Source: an uncultured Cryomorphaceae bacterium (GTDB lineage Bacteria > Bacteroidota > Bacteroidia > Flavobacteriales > Schleiferiaceae). Taken from it: a stretch of DNA of 33,001 nucleotides. Below are positions 1 to 8,806 of the stretch, piece after piece. Under the pieces are notes generated by a model. The model saw nothing but the letters and a program-made list of their open reading frames with translations. It did no database searches and was not told the origin of the DNA. The DNA is taken from positions 1-33,001 of the forward strand of contig CAJWZE010000014.1 in assembly GCA_913049845.1 (NCBI GenBank). The letters are read 5' to 3'. Both the position numbers and the translations under genes were made by a program. How positions within the stretch are numbered: position 1 is the first letter of the stretch; each line of letters begins with the position of its first letter.

Positions 1-405
1 AGCGCTGCTGAAATCTCGAAGCACTTAGAGATGAGTGAATCTGATGTGAAGGAGAGCATGCGTAACAGTGGTCGTCACGTAAGTATGGATGCTCCTCTGG
101 TTGAAGGTGAAGACAGCAACTTGTACGATGTATTGAATTCTTCAGACTCTCCACACCCAGACGAGGATTTAATGATGGACTCATTGCGTACCGAAATCGA
201 ACGTTCTTTGGCTACATTAACTCCTAGAGAAGGTGATGTCATTCGTCTTTACTTCGGTCTAGGCGGACAACACCCAATGACTCTTGAAGAGATTGGTGAG
301 AAGTTTGATTTGACTCGTGAGCGTGTCCGCCAAATTAAAGAGAAGGCAATTCGTCGCATGAAGCACACTTCTAGAAGCAAAATCTTAAAAACCTACCTCG
401 GTTAA
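1..405 (+). CDS. rpoD: RNA polymerase primary sigma factor RpoD, 3' part (5' end outside window)
   Basis: The frame is open from base 1, so this is the last 134 codons of a longer gene; the ATG at 31 is internal. The visible part carries sigma region 3 (from EISKHLEMS to about residue 50) and region 4 near the end, with TLTPREGDVIRLYFGLGG followed by the helix-turn-helix LEEIGEKFDLTRERVRQIKE that reads the promoter -33/-35 element. RpoD of Bacteroidota is about 290 residues, so roughly half is visible. It directs core RNA polymerase to housekeeping promoters, here presumably the TAnnTTTG type seen elsewhere in the window. A strong terminator follows 25 bases after the stop. A close sigma-70 paralogue cannot be fully excluded from the C-terminal half, but the long GLGG-type region 4 is typical of the primary sigma factor. 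Confidence 0.95.
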   Translation, partial: SAAEISKHLEMSESDVKESMRNSGRHVSMDAPLVEGEDSNLYDVLNSSDSPHPDEDLMMDSLRTEIERSLATLTPREGDVIRLYFGLGGQHPMTLEEIGEKFDLTRERVRQIKEKAIRRMKHTSRSKILKTYLG

Positions 406-430
406 TAAACTCGGTAAGAACTTTTTTGAC

Positions 431-467
431 AAGCACCCCATCCAGCCGGACGGGGTGCTTTATTTTT
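431..467 (+). terminator. Intrinsic terminator of rpoD
   Basis: A 9-bp perfect stem (AAGCACCCC / GGGGTGCTT, 431-439 and 452-460) with a 12-base loop is followed by TATTTTT. It lies between rpoD and rpe. Its position also argues against starting rpe at the upstream ATG at 455, which falls inside the right arm of the stem. Confidence 0.9.
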
Positions 468-490
468 GTACAAACAATTCCAGCATCGTT

Positions 491-1144
491 ATGGCATCAC
501 CTATAATCTCTCCTTCTCTTCTAGCTGCAGATTTCGCAAACTTGCAACGCGATTGTCAAATGGTCAATGAAAGCGAGGCCGATTGGTTCCACATTGATGT
601 CATGGACGGTGTATTTGTTCCTAACATCAGCTATGGAATGCCTGTGGTTAAATCCATGGCGGACAATTGTGATAAGGTCATGGATGTACACTTGATGATC
701 GTTCAGCCAGAACGTTACATTCAAACGTTCAAAGACTGTGGTGCAGATATCCTAACAGTACACTACGAAGCATGTAAACACTTGCACCGCACCATCCAAG
801 AGATTCATAATGCAGGAATGAAGGCTGGCGTGGCATTAAATCCACATACTCCGGTGAGCGTTTTGGAAGATATTGTGCAAAGTTTGGACGAGGTGTTGCT
901 GATGAGTGTGAACCCAGGATTTGGAGGTCAAAAGTTCATTGAGAACACCATTAAAAAGACCGCACAGGCGCGTGAATTAGTAGATAAGAGTGGATCTAAA
1001 GCCATTATCGAAATTGATGGAGGTGTAAATCTTGAAACAGGTGCTCGATTGGTTGCCGCGGGCGCAAATGCCCTTGTTGCTGGTTCTTTTGTCTTCAAGA
1101 GCGAAGACCCTAAAGCGACTATTTCGGCACTTAAGCAACTCTAA
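491..1144 (+). CDS. rpe: Ribulose-phosphate 3-epimerase
   Basis: Interconverts D-ribulose 5-phosphate and D-xylulose 5-phosphate in the non-oxidative pentose phosphate pathway, in the cytoplasm. The 217-residue product has normal family length and TIM-barrel motifs in order: ISPSLLAADFANL at the N-terminus, HIDVMDG (metal ligands His34 and Asp36), DVHLMI (His67), MSVNPGFGGQKF (phosphate loop, about 138-149) and EIDGGVN (catalytic/metal Asp176). The frame is open back to 455, but that start lies in the rpoD terminator and adds 12 unconserved residues, so the ATG at 491 is preferred. The stop codon directly abuts the stop codon of the convergent GlmU-like gene with no spacer. Confidence 0.97.
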   Translation: MASPIISPSLLAADFANLQRDCQMVNESEADWFHIDVMDGVFVPNISYGMPVVKSMADNCDKVMDVHLMIVQPERYIQTFKDCGADILTVHYEACKHLHRTIQEIHNAGMKAGVALNPHTPVSVLEDIVQSLDEVLLMSVNPGFGGQKFIENTIKKTAQARELVDKSGSKAIIEIDGGVNLETGARLVAAGANALVAGSFVFKSEDPKATISALKQL

Positions 1145-2293
1145 TTAACGACGGTATTCTGTGCTAAGCGCGTATACCTGTTCTAGGATTGCCTTTTCTA
1201 CTTCATTTACCTCTAGACCACGGCGTTTCATCATTCGATCCGCCGTATTTAATGCCTTATCAATACGGTATTCTTTCGTTCCTTGTGGTCCGCCCCAAGT
1301 GAATGAAGCAATGAAGTTGCGCGGAAAGCCAGCGCCATAAACATTTGCACTTACTCCTACGACCGTACCTGTATTGAACATCGTACTAATACCTGATTTA
1401 CTGTGGTCGCCCATGATTAAGCCACAAAACTGTTGTCCTGTCTTCGCAAATCGACTGTCCACGTACGACCACACCTTTACTTCGTCGTAGTTGTTTTTTA
1501 GGTTTGAATTGTTGGTATCCGCACCCAGATTGCACCACTCGCCTAAGGCACTATTACCCAAGAAACCATTATGGCCTTTATTCGAATACCCAATCATTAC
1601 GCTATTGTTGACTTCCCCACCCACTTTACAATGTGGGCCTAATGTGGTTGCGCCGTAAATTTTGGTCCCCATCTTTAAAGCACTACTTTCTCCTAATGCC
1701 AAGCCACCACGGACGATACAACCTTCCATAATTTCAGCATTCTTTGCCAAATAAATCGGTCCCGATGTAGCATTAAGGATACTTGCCGTAGCCTTGGCAC
1801 CTTCCTCCAAGAATACCCTATCTCCAATTACCGTATTCTTGGCATCTACAGGAGCGCTAAAGCGATCCTTGGTGAGTAGATCGAAGTCTAGATTCATTTC
1901 CGAAGCATTCTTAATCCAAATGTCCCAAGGGCGGGTGATGAGGTTCAATGTGCCACTAAATGGAATAATTTCCAACGGCTCATCTTCCCACTTCTCTCCT
2001 TTAAATGCCAATAATTCATCGCCTTGGATAAGGGCTTGACCGCTACTTAAACCAGCAACAGCCTCTAAAAATACATCCGTAGGACATACGCTACCACTTA
2101 CCAATACCTCGGCTTCCATAGAAGGGTACTTCACATTCAAATACGCCTCAGTACCATAGCTTATCTCATGACCACGCTTCGTGTATTTCTCTGCGATAGT
2201 TATAATGCCACAACGTAATTCTGCCACAGGCCTTGTATAGGTCAAGGGAAGTAAGTGAGAACGGTGTTTACCGTCAACGAGTTGAATCTTCAT
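1145..2293 (-). CDS. GlmU-like sugar-1-phosphate nucleotidyltransferase/acyltransferase (Bacteroidota type)
   Basis: This 382-residue protein belongs to the Bacteroidota 'alternative GlmU' family, predicted to make UDP-N-acetylglucosamine from glucosamine 1-phosphate for peptidoglycan and LPS. The N-terminal part (about 1-140) is a reduced nucleotidyltransferase-like domain with the family signature LPLTYTRPVAELRCGI instead of a full GlmU GxGTRM loop. From about 150 to 340 come hexapeptide repeats of a left-handed beta helix, including GHNGFLGNSALGEWCNLGA, where His241 sits where the acetyltransferase catalytic His of GlmU is expected. The frame is open to 2437, but that would run through the rpmE terminator hairpin; the ATG at 2293 begins the conserved MKIQLVDG. 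Substrate assignment is from family membership, not from direct evidence here. It probably has its own promoter in 2294-2333. Confidence 0.85.
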   Translation of the reverse strand: MKIQLVDGKHRSHLLPLTYTRPVAELRCGIITIAEKYTKRGHEISYGTEAYLNVKYPSMEAEVLVSGSVCPTDVFLEAVAGLSSGQALIQGDELLAFKGEKWEDEPLEIIPFSGTLNLITRPWDIWIKNASEMNLDFDLLTKDRFSAPVDAKNTVIGDRVFLEEGAKATASILNATSGPIYLAKNAEIMEGCIVRGGLALGESSALKMGTKIYGATTLGPHCKVGGEVNNSVMIGYSNKGHNGFLGNSALGEWCNLGADTNNSNLKNNYDEVKVWSYVDSRFAKTGQQFCGLIMGDHSKSGISTMFNTGTVVGVSANVYGAGFPRNFIASFTWGGPQGTKEYRIDKALNTADRMMKRRGLEVNEVEKAILEQVYALSTEYRR

Positions 2294-2325
2294 TCGGTGC
2301 GTTATTGGTTCCTCCGAATTTAGGG

Positions 2326-2356
2326 TAAAAAAAAAGACCCGCACACAGCGGGTCTT
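2326..2356 (-). terminator. Intrinsic terminator of rpmE
   Basis: A perfect 9-bp stem (AAGACCCGC at 2334-2342, GCGGGTCTT at 2348-2356) with a 5-base loop. On the minus strand it is followed by a run of T residues (plus-strand A run 2327-2335). It lies 23 bases after the rpmE stop and separates rpmE from the GlmU-like gene. Confidence 0.9.
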
Positions 2357-2378
2357 AAATTTTGATACGCTAAGTATC

Positions 2379-2627
2379 TTATCCTCTCTTACCGTAACGG
2401 CTGCGGAATTTATCCACACGACCAGCGGTATCAACAAGCTTCACCTTACCAGTGTAGAACGGGTGGGAGTAGCTAGAAATTTCCATTTTGATTAGTGGGT
2501 ATTCAACACCATCTACTTCGATAGTGTCTTTCGCATCAGCACAAGACTTAGTGATGAATTGATCGCCTGTGCCCATATCTTTAAAGACACACAAGCGGTA
2601 GTTTTCTGGATGAATTCCTGTTTTCAT
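2379..2627 (-). CDS. rpmE: 50S ribosomal protein L31, type B
   Basis: Small protein of the large ribosomal subunit that helps form the bridge to the small subunit. The 82 residues start with MKTGIHPENYRLCVFKDM and carry the type B features: the longer insert (ADAKDTIEVDGVEYPLIKMEIS), the SHPFYTGKVKLVDTAGRVDKF block, and no CxxC pair, so it is the zinc-independent form (RpmE2/YkgM-like). It is a single-gene unit, with a promoter-like TATATTTG about 60 bases upstream and a terminator just downstream. Confidence 0.96.
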   Translation of the reverse strand: MKTGIHPENYRLCVFKDMGTGDQFITKSCADAKDTIEVDGVEYPLIKMEISSYSHPFYTGKVKLVDTAGRVDKFRSRYGKRG

Positions 2628-2688
2628 TTCGTTTTGTATTTGATAGCCTGAGTTTTTGCCCAGACCCCATTTCCGTTATTGCGGACGG

Positions 2689-2696
2689 CAAATATA
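2689..2696 (-). promoter_or_regulatory. Promoter -7 element for rpmE (TATATTTG)
   Basis: A perfect match on the minus strand to the Bacteroidota -7 consensus TAnnTTTG. A start about 6 bases downstream would leave a leader near 55 bases. I see no convincing -33 TTG at the usual 17-23 base spacing, so only the -7 element is supported. The leader contains a short inverted repeat, CCGT/ACGG. Confidence 0.5.
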
Positions 2697-2742
2697 GGTT
2701 AAATGTTTGCACGCCGCTTAATTGGTGATGCAAAAATAGTGA

Positions 2743-2757
2743 TGTAGCTTCGCTACA
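2743..2757 (+). promoter_or_regulatory. Small hairpin two bases before the lipoprotein start codon
   Basis: TGTAGC-TTC-GCTACA is a 6-bp perfect stem with a 3-base loop, ending 2 bases before the ATG at 2760. In the mRNA it would occupy the ribosome-binding region of the lipoprotein gene. It has no T tract, so it is not a terminator. Its role is unknown. Confidence 0.5.
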
Positions 2758-2759
2758 AG

Positions 2760-4259
2760 ATGAAAATCCTGAAAATTATCATATCGTGTATGCTGTTTAT
2801 GACTGTTATAGGTTGTAGGAATACGGTAGAATTCCCGGGGAACAGCGTAGAATTGGGCTTTTCGTCTGATACCATTTATCTAGATACAGTCTTTACAGGA
2901 CTGGCCAGCTCTACGCGTATCCTGAAAGTATTTAACCCATCGGATGAGAACATCACCATCGACCGGGTGTATTTGGGCCGTGGTGCTGGGAGTTTCTATC
3001 GAATGAACGTGGATGGGGTAAGTGGTAAAGACATAGAAAAGGTAGAGGTATTGGCAAAAGACAGCACCTATATCTTCATTGAGATTAGTCCTGATGCGGC
3101 CGGTTCGACAGAGCTCGTTTACAAGGACAGTATTCTTTTTGAGAATGGCGACATACAGCAACATATAGATGTAGTTACCACGGTATGGGACGCTGTGTAT
3201 CACTTCCCTACTAACGTGCTAACTATTAATCGGCCTGAACCTCTTCCTCCATTGAAGCTTGCATATTCCGTGTTGGATAAAAACGAAGTCTGGGACAACA
3301 CTAAACCACACGTTATTTATGGGTATGCAGTCGTCGATAGTGCACATCGATTAACCATTGAGCCAGGAACGCAAGTTCATTTCCATGCCGGTAGCGGCCT
3401 TTGGGTATATCGCGATGGCGAGCTGTATGTGGATCCAGGTAAAACCGGAAGTATGGACAACGCTGTAGTTTTCCAAGGGGATCGTTTAGAGCCTTCTTAT
3501 GAATGGGTGCCTGGTCAGTGGGGCGGACTACTAGGGGGTGTTTTCATTCAAGGCGGTGCGCAATCAAAAGCAATACTCAACAACCTGATCATTAAAAATT
3601 CATTAACCGCCTTGCGGGTTGATAGTGCTTGGGGGACACTTCCGAATCTTACAGTAAACAACACCATTATCACACACAGCTCAAGAGTCGGTTTGTACAG
3701 TGGGTATGGCAACATTTTAGGAACCAACCTAGCAATCGGACCTAGTGGGGTTTATGGTTTTTATGGTTTAGGAGGGAATTATCGCTTTGACCACAGCACA
3801 ATTAACAACACATGGAGCTTCTCCTCTCGCAGTGGCACTGGTATTGGCATGGTTAACTTCTTTGAAGATGCCGCTGGCAACCGTTCCACCCGGAGCCTAA
3901 GCGCTCGTTTCACCAACACCTATGTTGGCGGAAATCTCGCCAGCGAAGTAGCTATGGGTATTGATCATAACGAGGTTTTTGATGTACGATTTGAAAATAG
4001 TGCGCTAAAAATTGAACCCAATCCAGAGGCAGGTCATTACATATTGAGTGATACAACCTTGTTCAAAGATTGTGAATTTAATTTGAATTGGGGCTTCTCC
4101 TCCACCCCATGGATACCTGAAGATCAGTGGAGATTCTTACCCGATTCTGTTTCGCTATTATTTAGCAAAGCCAAGGCAACTTCCATTAGCCCGTTGCTAG
4201 ATCTTGGTAGCACCGGTAGAAGCACCCCCGCCACTATTGGCGCTTTGGAACGTCCCTAA
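2760..4259 (+). CDS. Predicted lipoprotein with Ig-like and parallel beta-helix regions
   Basis: 499 residues. The N-terminus is a lipoprotein signal, with a hydrophobic stretch and lipobox VIGC giving Cys19 as the lipidated residue. After it comes an Ig-like/Hydin-like segment (about 28-135: DTIYLDTVFTGLASSTRILK, FNPSDENITIDRVYLG), a pattern common in Bacteroidota surface proteins. From about 190 to 440 the protein looks like a right-handed parallel beta-helix, with repeated short strands such as RLTIEPGTQVHFHAG, WGGLLGGVFIQGGAQSKAILNNL and LTVNNTIITHSS. No catalytic motif is recognised, so binding or structure at the cell surface is as likely as polysaccharide cleavage. The stop overlaps by 4 bases, tail to tail, with the acyl-CoA reductase gene. 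Confidence 0.8.
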   Translation: MKILKIIISCMLFMTVIGCRNTVEFPGNSVELGFSSDTIYLDTVFTGLASSTRILKVFNPSDENITIDRVYLGRGAGSFYRMNVDGVSGKDIEKVEVLAKDSTYIFIEISPDAAGSTELVYKDSILFENGDIQQHIDVVTTVWDAVYHFPTNVLTINRPEPLPPLKLAYSVLDKNEVWDNTKPHVIYGYAVVDSAHRLTIEPGTQVHFHAGSGLWVYRDGELYVDPGKTGSMDNAVVFQGDRLEPSYEWVPGQWGGLLGGVFIQGGAQSKAILNNLIIKNSLTALRVDSAWGTLPNLTVNNTIITHSSRVGLYSGYGNILGTNLAIGPSGVYGFYGLGGNYRFDHSTINNTWSFSSRSGTGIGMVNFFEDAAGNRSTRSLSARFTNTYVGGNLASEVAMGIDHNEVFDVRFENSALKIEPNPEAGHYILSDTTLFKDCEFNLNWGFSSTPWIPEDQWRFLPDSVSLLFSKAKATSISPLLDLGSTGRSTPATIGALERP

Positions 4260-5290
4260 AGGTTTTTGAGAAATTCTAAGGTATTCACCCCGTCGGCATA
4301 ATCCCATAAACGAGGTTCTTGCGCGGTACCTAGTGGAAGGTAACCCTCACCAACAACACATTGAACACTATCTTCCCAAACCTCAAGTCTAGCCTGTGGC
4401 CCTGCCTCAGGATATGTGCTGTAGTGAAGTATAGATACGGGTGTATGAAGCTCTTCGTTCTCGCGAACAATGATGAAGCCGTTTTCTAAGAAATCGTCTT
4501 GGTTTAGCAAGAATAAGGCACGGTAGTAGTCGTAGTTGTTACCATACTTGTTGTTATTTACCGTTTCGCTGTGATCCACAATATTGGCAAAGACGTTTTG
4601 AATGTCGTATCCTTCAGGAACGAGCAAGTGACTTACATTTCGGCAGCCCATTCCGAAGTATGAGAAGATATCTACCCCCAATCCTCTGAGCTCGTCTTCG
4701 GTTTCATTTCCGGTCAAAACAGCAACTGAGGTTCTGTTTTTACGGATAATATTGGGGTACTTCCCGAAGTAATATTCGAAATAATGCGAAGTATTGTCAC
4801 TTCCCGTAGCGATAACAGCACCCATATCTGAAAGCTGATCGACAAAAATCCAATCGCCTTCAAAGAGTTCGTCAAAGCGCAGTAGCACTTTCACTAATAC
4901 TGGCAAGAGATATTGATCATCGCTACTCATCTTAATGAGTGCAAAGTGGCCCGAGAGAAATACACTCAAAAAATCATGCATCCCAACCAGTGGTAGGTTT
5001 CCTGCCATAACAATACCGACTCTAGTGCGGGCAACTTCTGCAGTTACACCCTCACGTTCACGCCAAGCTTCGAGATTCTCTTTGGTTAGCTCATTCCCCC
5101 ACGCTTTAAGTGCCTGCAAGACGTTTTCTTCTACGAACCAACCGTTGTATCTGAAGGAACGCGTAATAGCAGCGCGCAATTCTTCTGCGAGATCTTCGTG
5201 ACCGTTAGAAATAGATTCCCCTTGGACAAAATCTCTTATGAATACACCTAATTGGGAAACTGCTTCAATCCTATGGTCAGTAAAAAACAT
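4256..5290 (-). CDS. Acyl-CoA reductase, LuxC-like
   Basis: 344-residue member of the LuxC/acyl-CoA reductase family (aldehyde dehydrogenase fold), which reduces long-chain acyl-CoA or acyl groups to fatty aldehyde with NAD(P)H. Visible family features are RTRVGIVMAGNLPLVGMHDFL (about 89-108), GHFALIKMSSDDQYLLPVL, ATGSDNTSHYFEYYFGKYPN (about 161-180) and FGMGCRNVSHL, where Cys216 is the expected acyl-accepting nucleophile. There is no luxD or luxE partner, so light production is not implied. The gene is divergent from a ferredoxin across only 49 bases with two opposed -7 elements, a pairing I recall from other Flavobacteriia. The physiological product (fatty aldehyde or alcohol) is inferred. 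Confidence 0.9.
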   Translation of the reverse strand: MFFTDHRIEAVSQLGVFIRDFVQGESISNGHEDLAEELRAAITRSFRYNGWFVEENVLQALKAWGNELTKENLEAWREREGVTAEVARTRVGIVMAGNLPLVGMHDFLSVFLSGHFALIKMSSDDQYLLPVLVKVLLRFDELFEGDWIFVDQLSDMGAVIATGSDNTSHYFEYYFGKYPNIIRKNRTSVAVLTGNETEDELRGLGVDIFSYFGMGCRNVSHLLVPEGYDIQNVFANIVDHSETVNNNKYGNNYDYYRALFLLNQDDFLENGFIIVRENEELHTPVSILHYSTYPEAGPQARLEVWEDSVQCVVGEGYLPLGTAQEPRLWDYADGVNTLEFLKNL

Positions 5291-5296
5291 TGGCGC

Positions 5297-6549
<1,253 letters not shown>

Positions 6550-6553
6550 TTAC

Positions 6554-7675
6554 TTAGTGATTGAGCATCACTGGCATAACCAACATCAATAAGTCTTCAC
6601 CTTCGTCAACGCCATCCGCCGGGATAAGAATTCCTGCCCGATTCGGTGCGCTCATTTCCAAACGCACGTTATCCGAACCAAGATTGCCGAGCATTTCCAA
6701 CAAGAAACGGCTGTTAAATCCAATCTCTATGTCTTCGCCTTGGTAATCACAAGCCAAGCGCTCGTTCGCTTTGTTACTGAAATCTAGATCTTCAGCGCTG
6801 ATGCCCATTTCCGCTCCTGCAATACGCAAACGAATCTGGTGGGTCGTTTTATTTGAGAAGATAGCCACACGCTTCACCGATGAAGAGAATGCGCTGCGAT
6901 CTACCAACATAACATTCGGGTTGGACTGCGGGATTACTGCCTCGTAGTTCGGATATTTTCCGTCAATCAAGCGACACACCATAACCACGTTATCAAAAGA
7001 GAACTGTGCATTGGTATTGTTGTATACCACCTTCACCTCTGAGGAGTCATAACTTAAAGAACCGCGTAGCATGTTCAGTGGCTTCTTCGGCATGATGAAC
7101 TCAGCCGTGCTTTCCGTACCTAGATTCGTTCTTCTATAACGCACTAACTTGTGTGCGTCTGTGGCTACAAAGGTTAATCCGTTAGTATCGAACTGGAAGA
7201 AAACACCACTCATCACTGGACGAAGCTCGTCGTTACCCGTAGCAAACAAAGTTTTACCAATGGCTGTAACTAGTACTTCAGCAGGAAGTGTTGTAGAGGT
7301 AGCATCCTCTAACTCTGGGAATTTCGGGAACTCGTTACCATCAATAAAGGCTAACGAGTACTTCCCATAATCTGAAGACAGTTCTATCGTATGCGACCCT
7401 TCATCGAAAGTAAAAGTCAACGGCTGCTCCGGGAAGGTCTTCAAAGTGTCCATTAACACTTTCCCAGGTACTGCTGCAGAACCTACATCTTCTGTTTCAA
7501 CTTCAAGGTTGACGCTCATAGTCGTTTCTAAATCGGAAGCGCTTACCACCAACTCGCCTTGCTTCAACTCAAAAAGGAAGTTGTCTAAAATAGGCAAGGT
7601 ATTGTTGCTTTGAATAATTCCTCCAATTAGTTGGAGTTGTTTCAACAGCTTAGAACTAGATACGATGAATTTCAT
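6554..7675 (-). CDS. dnaN: DNA polymerase III beta subunit (sliding clamp)
   Basis: The 373-residue ring-forming processivity factor that tethers DNA polymerase III and other clamp-binding proteins to DNA. Typical features are the N-terminal MKFIVSSSKLLKQLQLIGG, NTLPILDNFLF, DLETTMSV, FVATDAHKLVRYRR, the LIDGKYPNYEAVIP loop and the C-terminal VMPVML hydrophobic patch. The frame extends to 7693, but the conserved Met at 7675 is the start. dnaN is not beside dnaA here; it follows the Gld-type ABC genes, a context I recall from other Flavobacteriia. A perfect -7 element 30 bases upstream suggests its own promoter. Confidence 0.98.
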   Translation of the reverse strand: MKFIVSSSKLLKQLQLIGGIIQSNNTLPILDNFLFELKQGELVVSASDLETTMSVNLEVETEDVGSAAVPGKVLMDTLKTFPEQPLTFTFDEGSHTIELSSDYGKYSLAFIDGNEFPKFPELEDATSTTLPAEVLVTAIGKTLFATGNDELRPVMSGVFFQFDTNGLTFVATDAHKLVRYRRTNLGTESTAEFIMPKKPLNMLRGSLSYDSSEVKVVYNNTNAQFSFDNVVMVCRLIDGKYPNYEAVIPQSNPNVMLVDRSAFSSSVKRVAIFSNKTTHQIRLRIAGAEMGISAEDLDFSNKANERLACDYQGEDIEIGFNSRFLLEMLGNLGSDNVRLEMSAPNRAGILIPADGVDEGEDLLMLVMPVMLNH

Positions 7676-7704
7676 AATAGGTCGTCTTATCAAGAGATGA
7701 TGAA

Positions 7705-7712
7705 CAAAGATA
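7705..7712 (-). promoter_or_regulatory. Promoter -7 element for dnaN (TATCTTTG)
   Basis: Perfect TAnnTTTG match on the minus strand, predicting a leader of about 23 bases before the ATG at 7675. It lies in the 102-base gap after the DUF4340 gene, so dnaN need not depend on readthrough from the upstream operon. No clear terminator is seen between the two. Confidence 0.5.
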
Positions 7713-7777
7713 ATCGGCCAGGTAGGTTTTAACCGTGTCCTATTCTTTTTTTAATCACAGGTTTTTGTTAATAACCA

Positions 7778-8806
7778 CTAGTTGAATTCCCAGGGAGTCA
7801 ACATGAGGTTACGCCAGCCGTAGCGCTGTATAATTGCCATTCTACCATCCGGCAGCTTCGTGTAGAATCTGTCGGGATCCCACTCGTGTGGTGTACCGTC
7901 CTCCCCTATTAAAATACCTTCGGTTTTCTTGTAGAAAGCACGCGTCTCCAATATTTCTCCTTCGGTAGTATGTACATAGAATGAAAATGCCGGCGTCGAA
8001 TTAAAAATACTATCTTTCTTTTCCCATATATTATCCGTAGCAACCACTGCGCCCTCGTACTTTAAAGTACGGACTGCAGCAACTGCCGACATCAATAGTT
8101 GTGGATTACTATATGGCAATGGCTCGAACTCGCCACCCACCAAGATCCAACTAGCAGCATCGCTAGCAGTAAGGTTAAAACCCTCATCAGATTTACGGGT
8201 AATCATCCAAAAGAAGCCCTCTACACCGTTGACTTTCATCTCAATGCTTTCAATCTGCTCCGGAGCAAAACCGTAAATGGTTCGGTCGCGCCACATAGAA
8301 GGCTCGGTAAAGAATCGGGTGGTCAAATACCCGTTAAAACCTTGGATGTAAACTGAAAAGGGTAATTCTGAATCGACCATTCGGTAATAGGTTCCCAGCA
8401 TATCCGGTGTCTCTGTGCCGACGATGTAGCTTTTCACTAATTCGTCTCCGCTATATACCTCTACCCATTTACCGTATACCTCCATACGCTTATTCACTGC
8501 AGGAACGGCACTCTTGGAAACAAAATTCTTCAGCGTTACACTACCCAAGGTTTCTAGCAATACTTCAATAGCGTCCTTGCGTACAGCGTGTTCTCCGTCT
8601 ACTAACCAACCGTGTTCCGTACGCTCTAAAGTCACTTGGGAAGGTTTCTTGTCGCTTATGATCACCTTGGTAATCCTTGATGTATCTGCAAAGGCGAAAT
8701 CGTACTGTACCTTGAGTTCTTCCATACCGTCGCTCTGCGCTGGAGAGCCACAGCCAATGGCAATTGCTGCAAACAGTAAGCTATAAATACTATTCTTAAC
8801 GGGCAT
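7778..8806 (-). CDS. DUF4340-type lipoprotein of the Gld-like ABC operon
   Basis: 342 residues with a lipoprotein-like signal ending AAIAIGC (Cys19), followed by a beta-rich region typical of DUF4340: DTSRITKVIISDKKPSQVTLER and LVDGEHAVRKDAIEVLLETLGS (about 40-95), then GTYYRMVDSELPFSVYIQGF and TEPSMWRDRTIYGFAPEQIE. DUF4340 proteins commonly follow GldG-family ABC components, and here the start overlaps the end of the GldF-GldG gene by 11 bases, so co-translation is likely. The predicted site is the periplasmic face of a membrane, possibly as an accessory of the transporter. The lipobox (AIGC) is weak at -3. Function is not established. Confidence 0.78.
   Translation of the reverse strand: MPVKNSIYSLLFAAIAIGCGSPAQSDGMEELKVQYDFAFADTSRITKVIISDKKPSQVTLERTEHGWLVDGEHAVRKDAIEVLLETLGSVTLKNFVSKSAVPAVNKRMEVYGKWVEVYSGDELVKSYIVGTETPDMLGTYYRMVDSELPFSVYIQGFNGYLTTRFFTEPSMWRDRTIYGFAPEQIESIEMKVNGVEGFFWMITRKSDEGFNLTASDAASWILVGGEFEPLPYSNPQLLMSAVAAVRTLKYEGAVVATDNIWEKKDSIFNSTPAFSFYVHTTEGEILETRAFYKKTEGILIGEDGTPHEWDPDRFYTKLPDGRMAIIQRYGWRNLMLTPWEFN

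Noticed and set aside
455-490. Upstream start for rpe at 455
   Set aside because: It lies inside the right arm of the rpoD terminator and adds only unconserved residues.
4256-5290. Bioluminescence (lux) locus
   Set aside because: The LuxC-like reductase has no luxA, luxB, luxD or luxE neighbours; this family is widespread in non-luminous Bacteroidota.
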